A DNA stretch of 64,000 nucleotides. It comes from Monoplex corrugatus (lineage: Eukaryota; Mollusca; Gastropoda; Littorinimorpha; Ranellidae). Where the stretch lies: assembly GCA_030674185.1 (NCBI GenBank), contig JAPXFY010000015.1:28683185-28747184 (forward strand), in the 5' to 3' direction. The notes under the pieces were generated by a model. The model saw only the letters and a program-made list of their open reading frames with translations, was not told the origin of the DNA and did not search any database. The first letter of the stretch is position 1; every line of letters begins with the position of its first letter. Both the position numbers and the translations under genes were made by a program. Shown one piece after another: positions 35,573 to 46,447 of this stretch.

Positions 35573-36144
35573 AAAATGTACACTATGCCAAGGAGAAAAT
35601 TGTCTTCTGTTCACAGAAAGAAAAGGAAAGACGCCACTGCAGATAGAGACAAGCAAATAATCTGATCTTTCACATGAAAGAGGACATTGCGCGAGTCTTG
35701 CCACACAAAAGATATGCCAGAAAAAAATGGCCTGGCTACATAATGCTGCAGACACTTTCAGGCGCTTTTGCTGTTTTCAAGAATTTCCTGAAACAAAACT
35801 ATGCTACGCAAGTTTACAGACAGTCCTACCAAAAAACATCAAGCAAGTTTAATCCTATGCCTGTGTGTGTCTTGCCTCAACATTAGTTCGAAACTGCAGG
35901 CTTAGAACACAGTTGTTATCATGTCTAGATTACTCATGGAAGTGCAAATAATTGAAGAACCCCTTCATCTATGCCAAGAAGAAGCCAGTTTTCATAAGCC
36001 TTCTTCTTTCTTTGGGGAATGTGAAGAATGTTCTGACATAAACGAAACATTTAGAAGAACATTATCAACAACTGTTTCAGATTTTTTTCATCTCTAACGT
36101 AGAACAGCTTGAGTAGAAAAACTGGAGAAAACAAAGCGGCATGT

Positions 36145-36270
36145 GAACCTGAAACCAAACAGGGTACTGTAAAGCAGCTAGTGAATGAACCTGAAACCAA
36201 ACAGGGTACTGTAAAGCAGCTAGTGAATGAACCTGAAACCAAAAAGGGTACTGTAAAGCAGCTAGTGAAT
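36145..36270. repeat. 3 x 42-bp tandem repeat
   Basis: The unit starts GAACCTGAAACCAAACAGGG and ends CAGCTAGTGAAT. It is open in frame on the plus strand (EPETKQGTVKQLVN three times), inside a 98-codon open stretch of unknown significance. Confidence 0.85.
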
Positions 36271-36570
36271 GAACTTGAAGAAAACTCTTCATCCATCACT
36301 ATGGACTACTTTTGTGACGCATTTTTTCTCTGTAAGGTAGCAGCAGCATCAATACAAAACTCTAAAACAGAAGCCGAGTTAAGGACTGAAACACTTGCTT
36401 GATGAAAGTTTCTCCTTTGAGGATTTTCTACTGTCCAACTCTCCCCAGGGTTTCTTGCTACTCAAACTTCAAGTCAAAAATAAGCAGCGGTCAGCATTTT
36501 TTGTTATTGTTGTAATTCATTTCTTTTTTACCTTGAAAAGAAAGAATACAAACACACGTATATACTTGCT

Positions 36571-36576
<6 letters not shown>

Positions 36577-36654
<78 letters not shown>

Positions 36655-36727
36655 GTATATATGTATATATATACATGTATATATACATATAAATATATAT
36701 ACAAATATATATATATATACACACACA

Positions 36728-36786
<59 letters not shown>
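36577..36786. repeat. (AT)n-(AC)n compound microsatellite
   Basis: About 35 AT units, then an ATAC/GTAT-rich transition (36647-36718), then about 30 AC units. Confidence 0.95.
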
Positions 36787-36788
<2 letters not shown>

Positions 36789-37033
36789 TCATAACATTAC
36801 CATGTTGATATCTCAGGTTTCACAGAAGTATATTACATTTTTATTTTTCAGTGAAGACACAGGAATGAAGCAAGTGGTTCAAATAATACAGAACGATAAA
36901 ATATTTTCAACCAATGCTTCGCAAAAGAATCAGCATGAAATCTATTAGCATTACAATACATGTTTAGTACTGAGGTATTTTTTCCATTACACTTTTCAAA
37001 TATCTCAATGGATTAATCTATGGAATAGTCTTG

Positions 37034-39866
37034 TTTACCCTTTCCTATTTCATCCCGCCACAGCCTGCCGACCGGGAAACCCCGCTTTTCATTTACACCC
37101 GCCTCAGCCTGCCACCTGTTACCTAGGCCTGGTGGGGAATTTCCATCACGCTCTAAGCACTAGGGGTTACACACACCTCATGAATGAAGTTTCCCGCAAA
37201 AGTTAGAATAAACCAATGAAAGAATGATGCTGAGTTTGGTACCACACATCTCATTTATAAGATAATGGTCAGCGTCTGACTTTTCGTTCACATGCTTTCT
37301 TTGTAGGGCCTACTAAAACTGGTCGCCATTTACAAAGAAGAAATGTTCAAAAATTATACTGAGGACAGAGGAGCAAATGCAAGCTATTCTGCGACAACTG
37401 GAGCAGTGTGACAGAGATTTAAACAACGAATCTGATGTTGAAATTGAAGTAGCTGAAGATGGAGATCAAATTGGAGAAGACAGCGAAGAGGAAAGTGATC
37501 CTGATGACGACATTCCACTAGCATCATTACAGATGACATGGCAAAGTGCAGGTCCATCAGTCGTATTGAATGAATTTGCGCTGCCAACTGACCCCACTCA
37601 CACACTCCCTCTCGATGCTAAACCGCTGGATTTCATTTTTATTTGTGCTCGACTTGTTTTGTGAAACAGCAGCTGACGAAACAAATAATTACGCCAGGCA
37701 AAAAATCGCTGTTAAGGGCTTAGTCACAGACCCATTATAATCAGACACAACACCTGCAGAAATCAAAGCTTATCTGTCCATGCTGATCATGATGGGGATA
37801 AAACTTCTGCCGAGGGTGCACCTCTACTGGTCTACATACCCAAACTTTTCTGAATCACAGATCAGTGCTGTCATGCCCAAAACAAGGTTCTTGAAGTTGA
37901 ATCAGTATTCTCACCTGCGAGATAACAGCAACACATCTGGGCATGACAGCCCTGACTATGACCCCCTCTTCAAAATTAGGCCCTTTGTCAACATGTTTAA
38001 GTCACAGTATAACCCAGGCCGTGACTTGAGTATAGATAAGTCCATGATAGGCTTCAAGGGCTGGTGTTTTTCAAGCAATACACGCCAGCAAAGCCAACAA
38101 AATGGAGCATCAAAGTGTGGCAAATATGTGAAGCAGAAACTGGCTACTGTGCGGCCTTTGACATCTACACCCATCTACACTGGGTGTCAACCTGGGGGAA
38201 GAAGTCAACAAACTGGCCTCTGATTACTTCAACCAGAACAGGCACTTGTACTCTGACCGCTTCTTCACTTCTGCACCCTTCCAGAAATATCTGTGTGCCA
38301 AGGGGACATGTGCCTGTGCGACGGTCATGCCCAACAGGAAAGGATTGCCAACTGAGGTGAAGAGAGCAAAAATTGTCATCCAAGGGGACCTGCTGCAGAT
38401 GGAGCAGGGATCATTGATGGCCAGTCTATAAAGACAAGCGCCAAATATTCATGCTGAGCGCCAACCCCCCACGTAAAATGCTGACCAAGAACAAGGAGAC
38501 CGCCACTGATGCCTATGACAAACTCATCGGATGTGTGGACAAATGTGATCAACACTTGTCCTACTATCCTGTGGGCCATGCAAACAAGAAGTGGTGGAGA
38601 TTTATCTTCAACTTGATGATCAATCTTTGCATCGTCAATGCATTTCTCACCTGGGAGAAGGCAGCACATATCCTGCCTGTCAAGAGGAGATATGACCACC
38701 TGGCCTTTTGCTCTGACCTTGCTGACCAGCTTAGAGGAGGCTTCGCTTGCAGAAAAAGGGTTGCAGCAAAAAGGAAGCCTGCTTCACAGCCCCCCATTGC
38801 CTTCCAGACAATCGACCAGCACAAGCTAGTGAAGAGAGATGGCTGCAAGAGAGTCTGCCATCAATGTGTCATCACTGGGTGACAAAGGTGGACAGCTGGA
38901 GACATCATATGTATGCAGTTTCTGCCAAGTTCCCCTGTGCTATCGCAAACAGGGACTGCTTCAGGGACTACCACCAACAAAATCTGGTGGGCCAGCCCAG
39001 TCAGGGGGACAACACACCCTAATATGATGACACGTGAGGTGACAGGTGACAGCTTGACACTCGGCTGTGACAGTTTATTGTGACAGCCACCTAGGTGGCT
39101 GATGCTGAACAGACATCTGGCATTCTTGCACATAGTGTGGGTGTGTAATGTACATTGTGTGCTATAACTACCACCTGATACAGAAGGATTGAGTAGTTGG
39201 TGACATCCTTTTTGTGACAAATGTACATATTCGATTGGAGTATTATGACAGTGGATACGATGGAAGACATGATCAGATAGGACCATATCGAGGGCTGACA
39301 GCCAGAACCCAGTATCTCTCTTTTTTGTCAATTTTCACTTTTTATGCCAAACTGTTGCTTTTGATGTGATCTTTCACTTGGTGGATTTGTTTTTGCCATG
39401 TTACTGATTTTTGATCGGTTATTGATAAAACCAAAAACCAGTACCTCAAAATGTAGATATAGCCTCTCCCAGAAAACACAGTTAAAATCGTCTCCTGTAA
39501 ACTATCAGAAAGTCGAGATACTTGGTTCTGGTTGTCAACCCTCAATATATGCTGTTTGTGACTCACATATGTCCACCGTGTATGTTATAGGCTAGTTGTG
39601 GACTAACAGCATGACGTCATCATATTACCTTGATTTGGTGACGATACAGGGGACAGCAGCATGACACAAGCAGGCAAGACACACATATTGGGGTGCATAA
39701 CAAACTATGACATAGATAATTTGGCCTAGTATGGATGCTCTGTGATAAATAGTAACCGTGTGGTGCTCTCTCAAATTGAAGAACTACATTTTCTTCAAAA
39801 ACATAGGAAAATCTTCAAATACTAGGAAGAGTTTCTGAGTAGAATCTGCAAATGGGAAAGGGTTAA
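37034..39866 (+). mobile_element. piggyBac-type DNA transposon, near full length, inactive
   Basis: The element is bounded by matching inverted ends. On the left, TTTACCCTTTCCTATTTC starts at 37034. On the right, the reverse complement of 39849-39866 reads TTAACCCTTTCCCATTTG. The right flank is an intact TTAA, the piggyBac target duplication; the left one has mutated to TTTA. The length of about 2.83 kb is normal for the superfamily. The transposase remnant occupies 37350-39030, leaving about 0.8 kb of non-coding 3' region. Multiple frameshifts and stops show it is dead. Confidence 0.85.
37350..39030 (+). pseudogene. piggyBac transposase (PGBD4-like, DDE_Tnp_1_7), frameshifted
   Basis: When intact, the protein would cut and paste DNA at TTAA sites. 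Fragments occur in order in changing frames. First is an acidic N-terminal region with EDSEEESDPDDD (37377-37620). Next, after a frameshift, comes LFCETAADETNNYARQ, with a TAA at 37738-37740, then YLSMLIMMGI and DPLFKIRPFVNMF. The first catalytic Asp is in LSIDKSMIGFKG (near 38035), followed by a frameshift. The second is in LYSDRFFTSAPF (near 38255), followed by a stop and frameshift. The third is in GCVDKCDQHLSYYP (near 38530), followed by KKWWRF. The C-terminal Cys-rich zinc-binding tail is split over two frames (RDGCKRVCHQC, then YVCSFCQVPLCYR). All three Asp positions survive, so decay appears to be by indels rather than loss of the active site. About six disruptions are visible. Confidence 0.88.
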
Positions 39867-40256
39867 GCTGTCTTGTTAATTTCTACAAAACAGCTGACAG
39901 AATCACTCTGTACACCCATGTGCATCAAGGTAACAGTTTTGGGTAATATTCATTGACTTTATCCACTTTACAATCATCTATGTTTAACTTCTCTTTATCT
40001 TTTGTATTTTTAAAATATAATAGACCATTCCATTTCTTCATTCAGTTTTGACCAACACTTGTCACAACATTTTGGCTTGATTCCAATCTTTGGTTAATAC
40101 CTGATTGCTCATCTGATTTCAGGAAAAAGGAACGACAGGTGGTTTGATTGATTTTTTGCTGTTGTATCTAGAAATGTTCTTTGAACCTATTTAACAGTCC
40201 TGTGATGATAAATTCCTGTAGAAAAAGCACACATAGCTAATAGTTTGCTTTCAGCC

Positions 40257-40283
40257 TTTTTTTTTTTTTTTTTTTTTTTTTTT
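40257..40283. repeat. Poly-T tract
   Basis: About 27 consecutive T, just right of the piggyBac copy; possibly the tail of an unrecognised retroposon in minus orientation. Confidence 0.8.
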
Positions 40284-41315
40284 ACGTTTTCAATGACCTG
40301 TTAAAAACACAAGGTGACCTCCCAGTTTTTTGTTTTTTTTAAACTGATACGGCTCTCACCTCTCACTTCTCTCCCTCACCAGGATCGGTAGTAGGAGCCA
40401 TGCTTGACATCACGTCTTCTCCAGGTCACATGACTGAGACATTTGTGGGCGACCTGGATCCCCAGACCACACATTTCAGTGACGTTGTTAAAATAGTAGA
40501 TGTGCGGCCGTCCCTTTCTTCTCCTTGCCTCAACTTTCCCCTGCACGACTGTTGATATCAGATCTGTTCAGGTGTTTCTGATCGCATGGCCTACGTATTT
40601 CAGCTTTCTTTTGTTGATCTCTGTCAGCAGCTGGCGCCTGACATTCAGTTCCTATAAACATTATCCTTTGTTCTTCTGTCTGTCCATTTAACTCTGAGAA
40701 GTCATCTATAGAGCCACATTTCTGCTGCATTGATTTTACTTTCTTCATCTCTTTTTAGTATCCAAGCTTCACAACCATACATTAAAACAGGCCAAATTAT
40801 AGTTTTCAGGATTCTTAGTTTTAAATATTTGGGAATCCCTCGTCTTTCCATACATCGTTTATCCTTTTCGCGACAAGCCGGCCACTGGGAGCCAGTGCCA
40901 AAAAAGTTCCCTCCCGCCGCACCATACCCCTGGCGTTGGTAAGGCATCTGTTCCCTACAGATGGACAGGCCATACAGTGCCGGTCAAGTTTTTAAAAATT
41001 CTGGCAGCTTTCACTGTAAAGAATATCCAGAACTACCAGTACTGTTTAGCAGAAGGTTTTACCTAAAGGACAGTCTTGTTTAGTTGGTGTAGCTTTACAC
41101 TTGATGCTCTGACTGATAACGACACAAAGTGATCACCTGACCAGGAAATGCCAATGCCATGTGTTAGGTCTGCACTATCTTCCTTGATGAACTGTCTGCT
41201 AGGTAGGCCCTACTACTACTAGGCGTGGGAATTCACGAGTTATTATAAACCTTATCATCAAAGTTGACTGCTCTCTCTCTCTCTCTCCCTCTTTTTTCTC
41301 GCTCGTTCGCTCTGT

Positions 41316-41383
<68 letters not shown>

Positions 41384-41412
41384 GTGTGTGTGTGTTGTGT
41401 GTGTGTGTGTGT
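41316..41412. repeat. (GT)n microsatellite
   Basis: GT alternation with two GTTG breaks; preceded by a (CT)n run at about 41270-41290. Confidence 0.95.
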
Positions 41413-41435
41413 ACGCAGAGAGAGAGAGAGAGATG

Positions 41436-41541
41436 TGTCAAAGGTTCCTCTAGACTTTAGTACAGTACAGTTTCTACTGAGTAGAGAGAGATGTTTCAAA
41501 GGTTCCTCTAGACTGTAGTACAGTATAGTTACTACTGAGAC
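41436..41541. repeat. Imperfect duplication, ~55 bp x 2
   Basis: TCAAAGGTTCCTCTAGACT and TAGTACAGTACAGTTTCTAC recur after a GAGAGAGATGTT spacer with a few changes. Confidence 0.75.
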
Positions 41542-43122
41542 ATGAGCATGCGTCTGGTTTATGCTCCATGACCTATGTTGTTCTTTTCGTAACAGCGCGT
41601 GTAAGTATTGGAATTTCTTATTTGAAAATAGCATACCGGAAAGATCATGTTTTGAGCTTTCTGGTAATACCAAATACTTTGCCATTAATCATTATTTAGT
41701 AGCTGTAAAATAAAATAAAAAAGCAGTAGGGAAGAAAACAAATGCAGACGGCCAATCGGCTGAGAACTTGCCACGATACCCACTGGCCATCGTGAAAGAA
41801 TTACCTGGGCCATTTTTTATTTTGCAATGCCAATTCTTGTTTTCACATCTTTGGTGCAGGAGCCGTCATTTGCTTTTACAGATCCTGGATACTTGAAATG
41901 CTGGACATTTTCTGTTTTATTTATTTGAATATTTGGATGTTCCTGGCCTTCTTTTCTCGCTACGTGCATGACTGGTTTTATGTTTTTTAGCATTCAGTTT
42001 CAATCCTGCCCTGCAACCTGCTGCATCTACTCAGTAGAGGATTCTCTTCATGCTTGTGATGTTATCTGCTGTTAATGCAGTGTCATCTGCATATCTCAGG
42101 TTGGTGATGTTTCTTCTTCCAATCTTTATTCCCATATCTTCTAAATCTGCCTCTCTAATGACCTGCTCTGTATATAAGTTAAAAAGATGAGGTGAAAGAA
42201 TATTCACAGTGTGCACCATTCCATCTGAAGGTAGCTTTTTGGTCTTCGTATAATGCTGCTATAAGTGACACCAAGTATTTGGGGAAGCCCATCTTGCCAC
42301 TGTGTTAAATAGTTGATGGTGTATGATAATGAAAGCTTCTTGTTCGCTGTTCCTTACTTTTTTTTTTATCAAAATCTGTAAGACAGATAACATGTCAGTT
42401 GTGACCTTGTTAGATCTGTAACCAGCCTGACAGTCAGAGTTCTTCTACTTTTTGTTTCATTCTGTTCAGTGTAATGATTAGCAGTACTAGTGTAGCTGAT
42501 TAGGGCAATGGTTCTATAATTACTGCAGTCCTTATGTTCCCATTTTTACATAGCATGACAAATTCTTGCAGCTTCCAGTCATCAGGCCACAGACATGATT
42601 CCCATATGTTCTTGTGTATAGATAATGTAAGGCAGTTACACCTGCTTCTCCAGTTTTCTTTTAACAGTTCGCCTGACACGTCCAATCCAGGTGATTTTCC
42701 TAACCTGAGCTTTATCTATTGTTGCTCTGACCTTGCTGACAAGAGGTTTTGGTTCCAATTCTTGAAAGTCAAGGCAGGGAATATAATTTAGGAGTTCTGG
42801 TGTGTTGTCAAGAGAAAGTTCTTTACCATACTCATACCATCTTGATAGAATATCTTCCATCTCTATTAAGGTTTTGCCCTCTTTGCTGTCTATGCTTTGA
42901 TCTTTTCCCTTGAAAATTTGTGGATTTCATCTTTCTTATTTGCTGAAACATTTCTTTTGTTTTTCTCTAAACATTTGCCTCTGTGATTTTTTTAGCATTC
43001 TTCTTCAATCCACGCCTTCTTATCTCTTCTGATTTTGGTTCTTATTTCTTTTTTCAGTCTGTTGTAATTTTCTATCTTGTTGTTCTTTTGTCCTTGGCTA
43101 TTCTCTTTGGCTAGTTGGAAAA

Positions 43123-43488
43123 TTCAGGGCTTACAACAGGAGGAAAAAACCACTGAAACTAGGGGGGTCTGGGGGCATGCTCCCCCAGGAAAATTTTTTG
43201 AAAACCAAGTGTAAATCTATGCCATTTCGCGTTTCTGGACGTAATTTCAAGAGATATTTAGTGCATAAAAATTGCGACCGGAAACTTCTTCCAAAAAAAA
43301 TCAGGGGCCATAACTTGCGCGCCGTTGCTATGAACACTTGCAAGCCGATCACGGATGCCTTGCTCCTCTCGGGTTTTTGTTGTTGATGTTGTTGTTGTTG
43401 TTGTTGTTGTTGCTGTTGTTGTTTGTTGTTGTTGACAAACCGAAATTGCGGAATTCCGCCCAGACGCGGAATGTTTTTAAGCCCTGAA
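43123..43488. mobile_element. Short TIR element, possibly hAT-type MITE
   Basis: Starts TTCAGGGCTTACAAC and ends AAAAACATTCC-side in GTTTTTAAGCCCTGAA, giving an 11-bp perfect inverted terminal repeat with the CAGGG start typical of hAT elements. The 366-bp interior has a G-rich/C-rich palindromic block (GGGGGCATGCTCCCCC, 43168-43183), a GTT-repeat (43377-43435) and GCGGAATTCCGC. No coding sequence is called. An 8-bp target duplication could not be confirmed. Confidence 0.5.
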
Positions 43489-43680
43489 AACTTCATCGCT
43501 TGTGTATGGCAATTCACAAAAAAAAAAAAAAAAAGGAAGAAAGAAAATGATTTATGTTTGCTACTTTCTGTAGCATTACAAGATAATTCACACACAAAAA
43601 AGAAAATGATCAATGTTGGGTTCTTTCTGAAAAAGAGGTTCCCCCCCCCCCCTTTGCTTTTTTGTTTTTGTTTTTTTCTC

Positions 43681-43985
43681 TTTCTTTTAAGAGGAAGAGA
43701 CAGCAAAATTAGTTCTTGGGTGGTTGTAACACGAATGGTTAATTTTTTAAGAGGAAGAGATAGCAAAATTAGTTCTTGGATGGTTGTAACATTGATGGTT
43801 AATTTTATTAGAGGAAGAGAGAGCAAAATTAGTTCTTGGGTGGTTGTAACACTAATGGTCAATTTTTTAAGAGGAAGAGATAGCAAAATTAGTTCTTGGG
43901 TGGTTGTAACACTGATGGTTAATTTTATTAGAGGAAGAGAGAGCAAAATTAGCTCTTGGGTGATTGTAACACTGATGGTTAATTT
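43681..43985. repeat. Minisatellite, 5 x 60 bp with alternating unit types
   Basis: The unit includes GCAAAATTAGTTCTTGGGTG and GTTGTAACACTGATGGTTAA. Units 2 and 4 begin TTTTTTAAGAGGAAGAGATA; units 3 and 5 begin TTTTATTAGAGGAAGAGAGA. This is an A-B-A-B order. Confidence 0.9.
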
Positions 43986-45556
43986 TCCTGTTTAAAAACA
44001 GAACATGGGAGTAAGGAGAGGAGGAAGTGGGAGGAAGAAAGTACTGGGAAAAAGTGAAAGAGAAAAACACAAGTGGGAAGAGAAGGGAATACCGATTGGT
44101 CACAGTTTAACATACTTGAGCCATGAAGGTAGCAAAATTCAAACAGATGGCATAACAGGGCTTGGGATGGTGGTGATGGCTGGTTTTTCCTGTGTTAAAA
44201 ATTACCAGTAAAATCCAATGTGCACAGAGATGAAACCACAAGACTAAATTTTAAGCCTCTTCTCGAGTGTAGTGACTGTTATTCATAACTTGTGCTGCGG
44301 TCAGAAAACAAGCTTATTCTTATAAGTAGATCTGAAACTTGCAAGTGATGCATCTTGACAAGGATATAACAGTAATGGCCACCAAAGCATCAAACAGAAA
44401 AGAGAATGATTTTAAAAGCCATCTACTTCCCACCAACATGAATACTTCAGTTTAACCAATACAAACATGGAAGCTAATATGGACTCTCCACTCTCTCCAA
44501 TCACAGCCATCATGTATTATTTGGAAGAAGGGAAGTTTGTTTGGAGGGAGGGAGGGAGGGTAAGCAAAGGGAAGAGTCTGAAAAGGTCACCCTTCGGGCA
44601 GGTCCTTATCCCCCTACAATTTGGAATACATACTGAAAATGACATGTTCATAGAACAAAATGGATGTAACACAGAATAATCCATCCACCATCTCAAAATA
44701 CATCCAATTCACATGCATTTTCACCCCTCCACTGACCCTCAGTGGGGTCTGGGTGCTACTCTTTTGGATGAAATGATAAAATAAGGTACCATGTGCACTA
44801 TGCAATTACTGAATTAGCTCATGGTTAAACAAAAATCACAGCAACAAAAAGGTTCTTCCTGATGAAATTTTTGCAAAAAACTCACTTTCATAAGTAAACA
44901 AAAATACACACATACATACAAAAAAGTCAATACAGGTGATGCCACAGTAAGATGACATGACATTCTGTCCCTAGGTTTTAAGCAATCTGCATTCCATGAG
45001 GAAAAAATTCTGTTGACAAAAAAAGTTAATCCAATCCAATGCAGTCAAATATATGTTTTCAGAGATGCTGAATACAAACTCCCAAAGATCAAGTAGATTC
45101 TAATAAGCAGTATACACATCAAATGACATTGAGTGGGACAGCCATAATCATCAGATGACAAACAACATCACTGAACTGCTTGAAAATCTCAAGAAGAGAT
45201 GAACAGTTTAGCAGTAGCAATTTCTACAATGGCAACACCAGAATCTACAGGTAAAATATGTATGTGGGAGGGGTGGGTGTTCTTGAATGTTTGTTGTTTT
45301 GGTAGTTTTTTTTTTCAAGGTTTACTTGTCCAGTTTCAGAACACAACAAGAACTTTTTGAACTTTTTGTCACATCATAAAATATGTACACTTCTATCTAA
45401 ACATACATCAAGAAATGCACATCAGTCTGTAAAACAAAATATATAATGCATCTGGTTTCTCTAGTCAGCACATATCTGATCAACAATGACATCTTTACAC
45501 AAAACCAGTGATATAAAACCAAAACATTTTTATTCATAATCTCACACAGGTGAACG
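43986..45556. other. Region downstream of the zinc-finger stop codon
   Basis: AT-rich; probably includes the 3' UTR of the zinc-finger gene near its right end. No other gene recognised. Confidence 0.5.
45529..45534 (-). promoter_or_regulatory. Candidate polyadenylation signal of the zinc-finger gene
   Basis: AATAAA on the minus strand, about 23 nt after the stop codon. It would give a very short 3' UTR, so a distal signal may be the main one. Confidence 0.3.
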
Positions 45557-46447
45557 CTAAGGGTTGAAGTTCAAAGGCTCTGAGACCTGATGCGGTGAAG
45601 CCAAAGCAGACTGTGGTCGGCTGCTGGTTTGAGGGCCTGAAGATAAAGTCAGATGGGAACTGGTCACAATGGCGGAAGCTGAGGAGACCTGTGACCCATA
45701 GGACATAGGTATGTCATCCATAATGCGTGGAGACAAGAAGCGAGCATGTGAGGATAGCACGCCCAAGGGAGGACCAGAGTGGGCATAGTACTGGTCATGA
45801 ATGGGTGGCAATGTGATGGGTGTTACCTGACTTCGAAGATGGCTGTCCATTAGTTGAGAATGAGCCGGCTGCGGATGGGGTTGAAAACTATTCAGGCTGC
45901 TGGTTGTGGTAGTGCTATTGCTGCTCTGCAAAAGCTGGCCTGAAACAGCAGCTGCAGCAGCTGCTGCTACTCTCTCAATGGCCACTGATGGCTGTGTAGA
46001 CAGTATGGTAGGATCAACATTACTCAATCCTGTCAGACCTTGTAATCCCAAATTCGAAGATCGACCAAACTCCGCATCTCTAGACTCACTGCTACTAGGT
46101 ATTGTCTGTCCAGACTGGTTAGAACTAGAAATGTTTCCATCTTGGAGTTTTTTCCCACTCATCCCAGCAGCAAGGCTGCGTTCATAATGATGATTCAATG
46201 ACTCCATCAGACTGCGAGGAATGCTGCCCAAAACAGAAGGGATGTTGTGTTCCTTTCTGTCTCCCAAGGCAACAAGATCATCATCCGAAGACGATTCTGC
46301 TCCACTTTTCTTCATTGTACTTTGCCCCTCTTCTGGACGCACCATGGCTGAGGCCATCTGCAGCTGCTTGTTTTCCTTTTTATGATGTTTTTTCAATGGC
46401 TGTTCTTCAGGGTTTGGATCATCAATCAGCTTCATGTGCATATGCAT
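45557..46447 (-). CDS. C2H2 zinc-finger gene, last coding exon with Ala/Ser/Gln-rich tail
   Basis: The acceptor is CGTTTCAG|ATG, phase 0. It encodes 296 residues and ends in TAG. The first residues, MHMHMKLIDD, complete finger 5 when joined to TLK from the previous exon. After that come a basic stretch (KKHHKKENK), an acidic/serine patch (ESSSDDDLVALGD), a segment with SIPRSLMESLNHHYERS, an alanine run of eight, and Ser/Thr/Gln/Pro-rich sequence to the end. No further fingers or membrane segments are seen. This fits the regulatory tail of a transcription factor. The ATG at the exon start should not be taken as an initiator: the splice phase and completed finger argue that it is internal. Codon use and lack of stops over nearly 900 nt contrast with the surrounding AT-rich repeats. 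Confidence 0.85.
   Translation of the reverse strand: MHMHMKLIDDPNPEEQPLKKHHKKENKQLQMASAMVRPEEGQSTMKKSGAESSSDDDLVALGDRKEHNIPSVLGSIPRSLMESLNHHYERSLAAGMSGKKLQDGNISSSNQSGQTIPSSSESRDAEFGRSSNLGLQGLTGLSNVDPTILSTQPSVAIERVAAAAAAAVSGQLLQSSNSTTTTSSLNSFQPHPQPAHSQLMDSHLRSQVTPITLPPIHDQYYAHSGPPLGVLSSHARFLSPRIMDDIPMSYGSQVSSASAIVTSSHLTLSSGPQTSSRPQSALASPHQVSEPLNFNP

Larger units (their letters stand above)
35573..37033. other. Unassigned region left of the piggyBac copy
   Basis: Contains the 3 x 42-bp repeat and the AT/AC microsatellite. Open stretches at 35674-35886 and 36109-36402 have no recognised domain. Confidence 0.45.
40500..43110 (-). mobile_element. RTE-like LINE family C, interrupted
   Basis: High to low: YIPCLDFQELEPKPL, VSGELLKENW, WPDDWKLQEFVMLCKNGNI, SPHLFNLYTEQVIREADLED, NLRYADDTALTADNI (YADD intact, near 42090), then after an 850-bp interruption (about 40950-41800) IPKYLKLRILKTIIWPVLMY, GCEAWILKRDEESKINAAEM and further C-terminal wording to about 40500. 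It is clearly related to family A but a different lineage. The interruption holds a (GT)n tract and a local duplication. Confidence 0.7.

Noticed and set aside
36517..36808. Tyr/Ile- and Thr/His-repeat frames over microsatellites
   Set aside because: Pure artefacts of (AT)n and (AC)n; the same applies to all HTHT and VCVC frames in the window.
45906..46187. Plus-strand frames over the last zinc-finger exon
   Set aside because: Antisense shadows of the Ala/Ser/Gln-rich coding sequence.
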